A stretch of DNA of 5,464 nucleotides, from contig JAICWZ010000152.1 of NCBI GenBank assembly GCA_025966355.1, positions 1 through 5,464 on the forward strand. The letters are read 5' to 3'. The notes under the pieces were generated by a model that was not told the origin of the DNA, made no database searches, and saw only the letters and a list, made by a program, of their open reading frames with translations. This document shows, in pieces, positions 1 to 5,464 of the stretch. The stretch's first letter is position 1; every line of letters begins with the position of its first letter. This DNA is from Thermomicrobiaceae bacterium. Lineage in GTDB: Bacteria > Chloroflexota > Chloroflexia > Thermomicrobiales > Thermomicrobiaceae. The translations under genes and the position numbers were made by a program.

Positions 1-1
1 C

Positions 2-649
2 ATCGCCAACGTCGTGCGCGGCGTGCCGCTCAATGCCGATGGTTATTTCTTCGAACCACTCTGGACCGATTTCGATCCACGCGGCGGCACGCCCGGCATT
101 CTCGACTGGTACACCGTGCTGATCGGCCTGCTGGCACTCGCCACGCTGGTGTTGCACGGCGCCAACTTCATCAGTGTCAAGACCGAAGGCGATCTCAACG
201 CGCGCACGCGCGCCATCGCCCGCAAGGCGTGGGTCGCGACGCTCGTCCTGGCGCTGGCCGCCACGCCGGTGACGCTCTGGCTGCGCCATTCGATGCTCGA
301 TCGCTTCGACAGTCATCTCTGGGGCTACATCTTGCCGCTGCTGGCGGCGGTTGGGTTGCTCGGCTCCGGCTATTTCAACCTGAAGCAGCGCGACGGCTGG
401 AGCCTGATCGGTTCGGGCCTTTTCATCGTCGCGATGCTCGGCAGCACCGCCTTTGGACTCTATCCAAACGTACTGCCGGCGGTCGACGAAGCGAACAGCC
501 TGACGGTCCACAACGCCTCTGCGCCGCACTATGGGCTTGTCGTCGGACTCATCTGGTGGATCATCGGCATGATCCTGGCGGCCATCTACTTCGTGCTGAT
601 CTACCGTATGTTCCGTGGCAAGGTGCAGCTCTCGAGTGAAGGCTATTGA
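2..649 (+). CDS. cydB: Cytochrome bd ubiquinol oxidase subunit II (CydB), 5'-truncated by window edge
   Basis: CydB is the integral-membrane partner of the haem-bearing CydA in the bd-type quinol:O2 oxidoreductase, which reduces oxygen to water in the cytoplasmic membrane at high O2 affinity. The frame is open from base 2 and ends at TGA 647-649. About 215 residues are visible, against roughly 340-380 for the family, so some 125-165 N-terminal residues lie outside the window. Three stretches align well with CydB as I remember it: NVVRGVPLNADGYFFEPLW near the visible start, GANFISVKTEGDLNARTR after the first visible helix (E. coli has a similar GATYLQMRTVGELHLRTR), and GLYPNVLP followed by a last helix and the basic end YRMFRGKV. 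About five hydrophobic helices are visible (for example around bases 110-175, 230-285, 325-370, 405-465 and 535-605). A GTG at 14 is internal, not the true start. cydD follows on the same strand, which supports an operon. The family is near certain. Confidence 0.95.
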   Translation: MANVVRGVPLNADGYFFEPLWTDFDPRGGTPGILDWYTVLIGLLALATLVLHGANFISVKTEGDLNARTRAIARKAWVATLVLALAATPVTLWLRHSMLDRFDSHLWGYILPLLAAVGLLGSGYFNLKQRDGWSLIGSGLFIVAMLGSTAFGLYPNVLPAVDEANSLTVHNASAPHYGLVVGLIWWIIGMILAAIYFVLIYRMFRGKVQLSSEGY

Positions 650-752
650 GCGGGTGGCCGTTGCCGTGGGCTGGCGGCTGTGATTGACTGGCGAGGGCGC
701 CGCGTGGTGATGCGGTGCCGGCAGGGGAATGGTGGGGTCGCTCCGAAGCAGC

Positions 753-2483
753 ATGAACAAACGACTGACTCGTGAAATACGGCCGTTCCGCACATTCCTC
801 TTCGCCACCATCGCGCTCGGGGTGCTGGCGACCGTCGTCACCATCGTGCAATGGGCGCTCTTCGCGCGCATCGTCGATCGGGTTTTTCTCAAACAACAAA
901 CGCTGACGCAGGTCGGAGCGTTGCTTGGCGGATTGCTGCTCGCGATCTTGGCGCGGGCGGCACTGATCTGGTTGCGGTCGCTGGTGGCGCAGGAGGGTGC
1001 GCTGCGCGTCAAGGCGGAACTGCGCGATCGGCTCTTTCAGCAGCTGATGCGGCTCGGGCCGAGCTATCTGCGGGGCGAGCGAACCGGCGAACTCGTCAGT
1101 ACCGCCACCGACGGGATTGAACGACTCGACCCCTACTTCGCGCGCTATCTGCCGCAGATGGCGCTGAGCGTGCTGACGCCGCTGCTGATCGTCGCCTGCG
1201 TCTTCCCGCTCGACTGGATCAGCGGCGCGCTGCTGCTCGGCACGGCACCGGTCATCCCGATCTTGATGATCGTCGTCGGCAGCTTCGCCGAGAAGCAGAT
1301 GAACCGTCAGTGGCTGGCGCTGTCGCGCATGAGTGCCTACTTCCTCGACATGCTGCAAGGGCTGCCGACGCTGAAGCTTTTCGGACGGAGCCGGGCTGAG
1401 GCCGAGCGCGTCGCCCGGGTCAGCGACGAGTATCGTGTGCGCACGATGAAGGTGCTGCGCTACGCTTTTCTCTCGGGCCTGGCACTCGAATTTATGACGA
1501 TGGCGGCTATCGCACTGATCGCCGTCATGCTGGGCGTGCGCTTGCTTTCGGACGACATCTCGTTCGTCACGGCGTTTTTCATCTTGTTGCTGGTACCTGA
1601 GTTCTACCGACCGTTGCGCGATCTTGGCGCCGACCGACACGCGGCGATGGAGGGGAAGAGCGCCGCCGAACGGATCTTCGCGATTCTCGACGAGCCGCTT
1701 CCGGTGCGCCTGGCAGAGCATCCGGCGACGCTGCGGGAGCGATCGCTGATCGTGGAGCTGCGCAGCGTCTGCTTCCAGTATCCCGAGACGGAGAGTCCGG
1801 CCGTGGCCGATGTCAGCCTGCGTCTGGAGCCGGGAACGCGTACCGCGCTGGTGGGGGCGAGCGGCTCGGGCAAGAGCACGATCGTCAACCTGCTGCTGCG
1901 CTTTCTCGATCCGGGTGAAGGGCATATCGCGGTCAATGGCATCCCGCTCAGCGAACTGTCGCTCGACGCGTGGCGGGCAGAGGTGGCGCTTGTGCCGCAG
2001 CAGCCGTATCTCTTCTATGGCAGCGTGCTCGACAACATTCGCTTGGCCCGGCCCGAGGCGACGGATGCAGAGGTGCGCACGGCCGCCGATCAGGCCGGCG
2101 CGGCTGATTTCATCGAACAATTGAGTGACGGTTACGCGACACAGCTCGGCGAGCAGGGTGCGCGCGTCAGCCAGGGACAGGCGCAACGGCTGGCGCTGGC
2201 GCGCGCCTTTCTGAAAGACGCGCCGTTCGTCGTGCTCGATGAGCCGACCTCCAGCCTCGATCCGGAGAGCGAGGAGCGTATTCGACTGGCGCTGGAGCGG
2301 CTGGCGCTTGGCCGGACGGTGCTGATCGTGGCGCACCGGTTAAAGACCGTCTATTCCGCCGACCAGATCGCCGTGCTCGATCATGGGCGATTGGTCGAAT
2401 GCGGTAAACACGATGAACTGCTGGCGCGCGGCGGGCAGTACGCGGCGTTGGCCGGCGCCTACAGTCTGGCGGCTGCCGATTGA
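753..2483 (+). CDS. cydD: ABC half-transporter CydD of the cytochrome bd assembly exporter CydDC
   Basis: CydD is one half of the heterodimeric ABC transporter CydDC in the cytoplasmic membrane. CydDC is needed to build active cytochrome bd; cysteine/glutathione export and haem transport have both been proposed as its role. From ATG 753 the protein has 576 residues. Six membrane segments lie at about 12-37, 54-77, 133-151, 155-175, 237-264 and 271-282. They are followed by the CydD-typical PEFYRPLRDLG (282-292) with a nearby His296. The ATPase domain has Walker A GASGSGKST (368-376), Q-loop Gln416, Walker B FVVLDE (492-497, catalytic Glu497), D-loop SSLD and switch His528. The signature is VSQGQAQR (472-479) instead of LSGGQ. 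The start is uncertain: ATG 729 adds eight residues but has AGGGGA directly abutting it with no spacer, while ATG 753 (MNKRLTREIRPFR) gives the usual short cytoplasmic lead but only a distant GGTGGGG at 731-737. The stop overlaps the cydC start. Assignment as CydD rather than CydC rests on the linker motif and signature. Confidence 0.93.
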   Translation: MNKRLTREIRPFRTFLFATIALGVLATVVTIVQWALFARIVDRVFLKQQTLTQVGALLGGLLLAILARAALIWLRSLVAQEGALRVKAELRDRLFQQLMRLGPSYLRGERTGELVSTATDGIERLDPYFARYLPQMALSVLTPLLIVACVFPLDWISGALLLGTAPVIPILMIVVGSFAEKQMNRQWLALSRMSAYFLDMLQGLPTLKLFGRSRAEAERVARVSDEYRVRTMKVLRYAFLSGLALEFMTMAAIALIAVMLGVRLLSDDISFVTAFFILLLVPEFYRPLRDLGADRHAAMEGKSAAERIFAILDEPLPVRLAEHPATLRERSLIVELRSVCFQYPETESPAVADVSLRLEPGTRTALVGASGSGKSTIVNLLLRFLDPGEGHIAVNGIPLSELSLDAWRAEVALVPQQPYLFYGSVLDNIRLARPEATDAEVRTAADQAGAADFIEQLSDGYATQLGEQGARVSQGQAQRLALARAFLKDAPFVVLDEPTSSLDPESEERIRLALERLALGRTVLIVAHRLKTVYSADQIAVLDHGRLVECGKHDELLARGGQYAALAGAYSLAAAD

Positions 2484-4216
2484 AGACGACGACGCGGTTG
2501 CTCGGCTTTCTCGCGCCCTATCGCTGGCGCATCGCGCTCGCGGTCTTCCTCGGGGTGCTGACGGTGGCGACCAACACCGGCTTGCTGGCGACGGCCGCCT
2601 ACCTCATCTCGGCCGCGGCGCTGCATCCACTCTTGATCGAACTGACGGCCGCCATCTACCTGGTACGCATCTTCGGCATCTCGCGGGCCTTCGTGCGCTA
2701 CGCCGAACGGATCGTCTCGCATGATGTGACGTTCAGGTTGCTCGGGAACTTGCGCGGCCGGCTGTACACGCGACTGGAACCGCTGGCACCGGCGCGTCTG
2801 GCCGCCTACCGAAGCGGTGATCTGCTGGCGCGTATGATTCGCGATATCGACGAATTACAAAACCTTTTTCAGCAGATCGCCGGTCCGGTGCTCATCGCGC
2901 TCGCCAGCGCGATCGTCATGGTCGTCGCCTTTGCCGTCTTCAATCCGCTGCTGGCGGTCGTCGGTCTGGCCTTTCTCGTCGTGACCGGCGTCGGTGTGCC
3001 GCTGCTGGCGCGCGCTCTCGGTCGTGATGCCGGTCGTCGCGAACTGGCGTTGCGGGCCGAATTGAACGCGCAGCTGATCGACGGCGTACAGGGCGCGCAG
3101 GATCTGCTGGCGCTTGGTCGAGCCGATGACCAGCGGCAACGCATCGTGACATTGAGTGCCGAGCTAAGCGGTCTGCAGCGACGTATGGCGCGCGTGACCG
3201 GGCTCGAGCAGGCGCTGAGCGATCTCGGCACCAATCTGGCCATGTGGACGATCCTGCTGCTGGCGATACCGCTGGTTGGCGATGGCCAGATTCGCGGCGT
3301 CTATCTGGCGACACTTGGGCTGATCATGCTCGGCAGCTTCGAAGCGGTGCGACCGCTCGGGCGTGCTTTCCAGTTTCTGGAGCGGACGGTGGCGGCCGGT
3401 GAACGGATCTTCGAGATTGCCGATTCCGAACCGGAGATCGTCGATCCAGCAACGCCGTGCGCTCCGCCGGCGCTCGCGTCCCTCACGTTCGACAACGTCT
3501 CGTTCGCGTATGGTCCGAACGAGCCACTGGCGCTCGATCGCGTCAGCTTTGGTCTAGAACCGGGCAATCATCTCGCCATTGTCGGGCCGAGCGGAGCCGG
3601 CAAGAGCACGATCGCCAATCTGATCGTCCGCTTCTGGGACCCGATCAGCGGGACGATCCGTCTCGGCACGCACGATCTCCGAGACTACGCGCAGGAGGAT
3701 CTGCGTGCGAATATCGGTCTGGTCAGTCAGAACACGCGGCTCTTCACCAACACCCTGCGCGCCAACCTGCGCCTGGCGAAACCGGATGCCAGCGACGACG
3801 AACTGCGTACCGCCTTGCGGCGCGCCCAACTTGACGACCTCATCGCGCGCCTGCCGGACGGCCTCGACAGCTGGATCGGCGAGCAGGGGATGCGCTTCTC
3901 GGGAGGCGAACGCCAGCGGCTCGCCATCGCCCGTGTGCTCCTCAAAAACGCGCCGCTGATCATCCTCGATGAGCCGACCGCAAACCTCGATCCGCTGACC
4001 GAGCGCGATCTCCTCGCCACGCTCCTCGATCTTTTCCGCGACCGCTCGCTCCTGCTCATCACCCACCGCCTGGTGCGCCTGGAACAGGTGGACGAAATCC
4101 TCGTCCTCGATGAGGGCCGCATCGTCGAGCGCGGCCCACACATCGATCTGGCGCGGTCGGCCGGGCTCTATCAGCGGATGCTTGAGGTGCAGGATGGGGT
4201 GTTTGCGGTTGGGTGA
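2480..4216 (+). CDS. cydC: ABC half-transporter CydC of the cytochrome bd assembly exporter CydDC
   Basis: CydC pairs with CydD to form the exporter required for cytochrome bd maturation. The protein has 578 residues, the usual length for the family. Membrane segments lie at about 16-42, 46-68, 133-153, 156-178, 251-267 and 272-285. The stretch RYAERIVSHDVTFR (73-86) closely matches E. coli CydC, where the Arg and His of the equivalent ERLVSHD motif (R81/H85, from memory) are reported to bind haem; here they are Arg77 and His81. The ATPase domain has Walker A GPSGAGKST (369-377), Q-loop Gln417, a canonical signature FSGGE (473-477), Walker B LIILDE (493-498), D-loop ANLD (501-504) and switch His529, so it looks fully active. 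The start is TTG at 2480, overlapping the cydD TGA as TTGA, which points to translational coupling. No clear Shine-Dalgarno lies upstream; a second TTG at 2498 is possible. The gene ends at TGA 4214-4216, facing the convergent antitoxin gene. Confidence 0.94.
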   Translation: MKTTTRLLGFLAPYRWRIALAVFLGVLTVATNTGLLATAAYLISAAALHPLLIELTAAIYLVRIFGISRAFVRYAERIVSHDVTFRLLGNLRGRLYTRLEPLAPARLAAYRSGDLLARMIRDIDELQNLFQQIAGPVLIALASAIVMVVAFAVFNPLLAVVGLAFLVVTGVGVPLLARALGRDAGRRELALRAELNAQLIDGVQGAQDLLALGRADDQRQRIVTLSAELSGLQRRMARVTGLEQALSDLGTNLAMWTILLLAIPLVGDGQIRGVYLATLGLIMLGSFEAVRPLGRAFQFLERTVAAGERIFEIADSEPEIVDPATPCAPPALASLTFDNVSFAYGPNEPLALDRVSFGLEPGNHLAIVGPSGAGKSTIANLIVRFWDPISGTIRLGTHDLRDYAQEDLRANIGLVSQNTRLFTNTLRANLRLAKPDASDDELRTALRRAQLDDLIARLPDGLDSWIGEQGMRFSGGERQRLAIARVLLKNAPLIILDEPTANLDPLTERDLLATLLDLFRDRSLLLITHRLVRLEQVDEILVLDEGRIVERGPHIDLARSAGLYQRMLEVQDGVFAVG

Positions 4217-4228
4217 GTAGGCAACCGC
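4205..4228. terminator. Inverted repeat at the convergent cydC/higA junction, possible weak bidirectional terminator
   Basis: GCGGTTG (4205-4211) and CAACCGC (4222-4228) form a perfect 7-bp stem with a 10-nt loop. It overlaps the last codons of cydC and touches the stop codon of the opposing gene. The position between convergent stops suits a shared terminator. Neither side has a U-run (the + side continues tagcgttt, the minus side aaacacc), so it is not a classical intrinsic terminator. The palindrome CGCTAGCG follows at 4226-4233. Confidence 0.3.
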
Positions 4229-4626
4229 TAGCGTTTCAGGGCACCGCTGTGGTGATTGGAAGAGACCACGGTTCGCGTACGAGCGCCGATGTTTGGTCGG
4301 TTGAGCGTAGTCTGGTCGAGGACCTCTCCGGTATTCTCGTCGAAAATACTCAGCGAAAGAGAGAAACCGAGCGCGCGCAGATATCTCTCCAGCATTCGAA
4401 CGGTGATGTTGATCGTTCCGCCTTCGATTCGGCTGATGGATTGCTGTTTGAGCCCGGAAGCGTGAGCCGCCTCAGTCTGAGTGAAGCCGCGCACTATTCG
4501 CGCACGATAGGCAAGACCCGCTATGTCCAATGCGACGGACGCGGAGTCGACGGCCTCACGTTCGGCGTCCGAAAGTGCGCTGATATACGCGTCGATCTCA
4601 TTCCGCCGCACTTGGTGATCAGTCAT
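4228..4626 (-). CDS. XRE-family helix-turn-helix antitoxin (HigA-like)
   Basis: This is the predicted antitoxin of the pair. It should neutralise the adjacent RelE-like toxin and repress the shared promoter by DNA binding. It has 132 residues from ATG 4626 to TAG 4230-4228. Residues about 37-90 form an XRE-type helix-turn-helix: ARIVRGFTQTEAAHASGL is the leading helices, KQQSISRIEGG the recognition region, then the helix MLERYLRALG. A helical N-terminal lead of ~35 residues precedes it. A polar tail of ~35 residues (from about DENTG at 96) follows and makes the protein somewhat longer than many HigA antitoxins. I chose the start at 4626 because it overlaps the toxin stop as ATGA and has a strong AAGGAG eight bases upstream. 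The longer open frame reaching 4803 would run through the toxin gene in another frame and is not credible. The gene is convergent with cydC, 11 nt apart. Its DNA is less GC-rich than cydC, suggesting transfer. Confidence 0.87.
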   Translation of the reverse strand: MTDHQVRRNEIDAYISALSDAEREAVDSASVALDIAGLAYRARIVRGFTQTEAAHASGLKQQSISRIEGGTINITVRMLERYLRALGFSLSLSIFDENTGEVLDQTTLNRPNIGARTRTVVSSNHHSGALKR

Positions 4627-4979
4627 GGGTTGCGCTCCTTCCAGTCCGTCATGTATCGACGAGCGCGTTCGATTTCTTTCGGATCGAGCTGCTGAGACTT
4701 CTTGATATATCCGTGCGTGAGAATGATCCTCTGACCGCTCTGAAAGAAGAAGAATACGCGAGCGATGTTCGCCGAACCTACGCGAAGTTCGTAAATCTTC
4801 CAAGTAGCATCTACAAGTTTCGTTAGTGGAGGTCGAAGATAGCGGTCGTCCTCCAGCTTCTTGATTCCGGCGACCAGAAGCGAGTGGATGGTAGGTTGCG
4901 ACTTGCGCACGTCGTTTAGAAATTCGACCATCGGTTTCTTGCCGTCCGCGGTTTCATAGAACGTCACGTCGAATCTCAT
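4623..4979 (-). CDS. RelE/HigB-superfamily toxin, phage Gp49-like family
   Basis: This is the predicted toxin of a type II toxin-antitoxin pair. RelE/HigB-fold members mostly cut mRNA on the ribosome; the related ParE branch poisons DNA gyrase instead, so the target is inferred. The protein has 118 residues, normal for the Gp49-like family (PF05973 by recollection). Family landmarks in order are PMVEFLND (16-23), LEDDRYLRPPLTKL (42-55), YELRVGSANIARVFFFF (63-79, with Arg66 and Arg74 in the usual basic positions), ILTHGYIKKSQQLDPKEIERA (86-106, with His89, Lys93 and Lys94), and a basic helical end. The start at ATG 4979 is backed by AGGA seven bases upstream and gives the expected first strand MRFDVTFYE. 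Its TGA overlaps the antitoxin ATG by 4 nt. Toxin-first order is the HigBA arrangement. No key region seems missing, so it is probably intact. Confidence 0.88.
   Translation of the reverse strand: MRFDVTFYETADGKKPMVEFLNDVRKSQPTIHSLLVAGIKKLEDDRYLRPPLTKLVDATWKIYELRVGSANIARVFFFFQSGQRIILTHGYIKKSQQLDPKEIERARRYMTDWKERNP
4635..4640 (-). promoter_or_regulatory. Ribosome-binding site of the antitoxin gene
   Basis: AAGGAG on the minus strand (ctcctt on the + strand) lies 8 nt before ATG 4626, inside the toxin's last codons. It settles the antitoxin start. Because it is a strong site of its own, the antitoxin can be translated well from the shared mRNA. Confidence 0.75.
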
Positions 4980-4986
4980 CGTCTTA

Positions 4987-4990
4987 TCCT
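4987..4990 (-). promoter_or_regulatory. Ribosome-binding site of the toxin gene
   Basis: AGGA on the minus strand (tcct on the + strand) lies 7 nt before ATG 4979. It is a shorter match than the antitoxin's AAGGAG, which would fit weaker toxin than antitoxin translation. Confidence 0.6.
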
Positions 4991-4992
4991 AC

Positions 4993-5007
4993 TACACATA
5001 TGTTGTA
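4993..5007. promoter_or_regulatory. Operator-like inverted repeat upstream of the TA pair
   Basis: TACA-N7-TGTA spans 4993-5007, and within it ACATATGT (4996-5003) is a perfect 8-bp palindrome. It sits 13 nt before the toxin start and overlaps the proposed -10 element. That is where an XRE antitoxin or toxin-antitoxin complex would be expected to bind for autorepression. The symmetry is seen; the binding is inferred. Confidence 0.4.
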
Positions 5008-5029
5008 TCACATGCTGACAGTCGTGCAA
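5002..5029 (-). promoter_or_regulatory. Candidate promoter of the toxin-antitoxin operon
   Basis: Read on the minus strand, TTGCAC (5029-5024) could be the -35 box and TACAAC (5007-5002, 4 of 6 matches to TATAAT) the -10 box, with a 16-bp spacer. It lies just upstream of the toxin ribosome-binding site in a locally AT-rich stretch. The boxes are imperfect and the host's sigma preference is unknown. Confidence 0.35.
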
Positions 5030-5098
5030 GCGTCGGAGCAATAGATGGATTGCTTCGCCGCCATGATATCGCGCCTACCACCCGCTGGTTCTTCACCG

Positions 5099-5104
5099 TA
5101 CAAT
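5099..5104 (+). promoter_or_regulatory. Candidate -10 element for the hydrolase gene
   Basis: TACAAT matches TATAAT at 5 of 6 positions and lies 46 nt before ATG 5151, a reasonable leader length. No good -35 box is visible 16-18 bp upstream, so this is weak support only. Confidence 0.25.
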
Positions 5105-5126
5105 CGACGGTTGGGGCGAGTGGCCG

Positions 5127-5148
5127 GCGGAAGCGGGGAAGCGGGGAG
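5127..5148 (+). repeat. Short tandem GCGGGGAA repeat forming the hydrolase ribosome-binding region
   Basis: The sequence reads GCGGAA, GCGGGGAA (5133-5140), GCGGGGAG (5141-5148): two near-identical 8-nt units preceded by a shortened one. The GGGGAA at 5136-5140 and just before lies about 10 nt from ATG 5151, a workable Shine-Dalgarno distance; the last GGGGAG is only 2 nt away. The duplication may be simple slippage. Confidence 0.5.
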
Positions 5149-5150
5149 TC

Positions 5151-5464
5151 ATGGCGGTTATTGAGCAGCGGACGATCACGGTCGATGACGGTGCGCGGAT
5201 CGCGTACGAGGTGCGGGCCGATCAGCCGGGCGCACTGCCGATACTGGCGCTGCATGGCGTGCTGGTCGGCACGTCGAATTGGATTCACCAGATGCTCCGT
5301 TTACCGCAGTTTCGCTGGATCGCGCCGTCGATTCGCGGGCACGGTGAGAGTTCGCCGCCCGGCGAGCATCCGAGCATCGAACGGGCGGCGCTCGACGCGC
5401 TGGCCGTGCTCGATGCCGAGGGGATCGATCGGGCCGTCGTGATCGGCAATTCGCTCGGCGCTAC
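5151..5464 (+). CDS. Alpha/beta-hydrolase fold protein, N-terminal part (cut by window end)
   Basis: This is a serine hydrolase of the alpha/beta-fold superfamily; the substrate cannot be told from what is visible. About 104 residues are seen of a usual ~250-300. It begins MAVIEQRTITVDDGARIAYE, the typical paired first strands. Then come LALHGVLVGTSNW (32-44) with the His35-Gly36 oxyanion-hole motif, IAPSIRGHGESSPP (57-70) after the third core strand, and the nucleophile elbow VIGNSLGA (97-104) with the likely catalytic Ser101 right at the window edge. The catalytic acid and His would lie outside. Most relatives have Asp where Ser60 stands in APSIRGHG. ATG 5151 is chosen because of the upstream GGGGAA and because the in-frame TGA at 5064 is followed by no other ATG or GTG. 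The gene is divergent from the TA module, 171 nt away, and GC-rich like the cyd genes. It has no evident functional link to either. Confidence 0.88.
   Translation, partial: MAVIEQRTITVDDGARIAYEVRADQPGALPILALHGVLVGTSNWIHQMLRLPQFRWIAPSIRGHGESSPPGEHPSIERAALDALAVLDAEGIDRAVVIGNSLGA

Noticed and set aside
684..713. TTGACT as a -35 box for a separate cydD promoter in the cydB-cydD gap
   Set aside because: No -10-like sequence lies 16-18 bp downstream, where the DNA is GC-rich, and no terminator is seen after cydB. Read-through from the cyd operon is simpler.
650..728. Possible terminator or small gene between cydB and cydD
   Set aside because: Only a 4-bp CCGC/GCGG pairing near 700-714 is visible, without a U-run, and there is no coding sequence of note.
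561..2336. Long open frame of 591 codons on the minus strand opposite cydD
   Set aside because: The translation is Arg/Gln/His-rich low-complexity sequence with no recognisable domain. It mirrors the GC-rich codon pattern of cydD and overlaps a clear gene throughout.
3554..4143. Two overlapping minus-strand frames opposite the cydC ATPase domain
   Set aside because: They are antisense images of conserved Walker and signature regions, with biased composition and no start signals.
4331..4349. GTATT/AATAC inverted repeat inside the antitoxin gene
   Set aside because: The 5-bp stem lies within coding sequence and is the kind of short match expected by chance.
4213..4695. Plus-strand open frame of 160 codons opposite the antitoxin
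   Set aside because: It has no recognisable fold, and the opposite strand has two genes with clear family motifs, ribosome-binding sites and an ATGA overlap.
5050..5442. Plus-strand 130-codon frame overlapping the hydrolase
   Set aside because: It is out of frame with the hydrolase, and its product is Arg/Ser-rich without motifs. The hydrolase frame has the HG and GNSLG motifs and a ribosome-binding site.

Overview
The window holds the 3' part of a cytochrome bd oxidase operon, a small toxin-antitoxin pair, and the start of an unrelated hydrolase gene. The cyd genes and the hydrolase are strongly GC-rich (43 of 60 bases are G/C in 3841-3900). The cyd genes run cydB-cydD-cydC on the + strand, with cydA presumably just upstream of base 1. 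This linked cydAB-plus-transporter layout is known from Gram-positive and many other non-enteric bacteria, whereas E. coli keeps cydDC apart from cydAB. A GC-rich environmental bacterium, for example a Chloroflexota/Thermomicrobia-like lineage, would fit. That placement is a guess from composition and protein style, not something the sequence proves.

Layout. Bases 1-649 encode the C-terminal ~215 residues of CydB, the second membrane subunit of the bd-type quinol oxidase. After a 79-103 nt gap comes cydD (to 2483), which overlaps cydC (2480-4216) by 4 nt through a TTG start. CydD and CydC are the two half-transporters of the heterodimeric ABC exporter needed to assemble cytochrome bd, so the three genes form one functional unit: oxidase plus assembly transporter. 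cydC ends 11 nt from the end of a convergent gene, and a 7-bp inverted repeat spans the junction.

Bases 4228-4979 (minus strand) carry a HigBA-type toxin-antitoxin module. The toxin (RelE/HigB superfamily, Gp49-like) comes first and the XRE-type helix-turn-helix antitoxin second, with an ATGA overlap. The module is visibly less GC-rich than its neighbours (58 of 120 bases in 4741-4860), which suggests later acquisition. The 171-nt region 4980-5150 lies between divergent genes. It holds a plausible toxin promoter with an operator-like inverted repeat, a possible promoter for the rightward gene, and a tandem GCGGGGAA repeat that forms the ribosome-binding region. From 5151 to the window end is the N-terminal ~104 residues of an alpha/beta-hydrolase, cut by the window edge.

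I found no RNA gene, CRISPR array, insertion sequence or clearly novel system. The items most worth a second look are the TA module and its control region, the degenerate ABC signature in CydD, and the TTG-coupled cydD/cydC junction.
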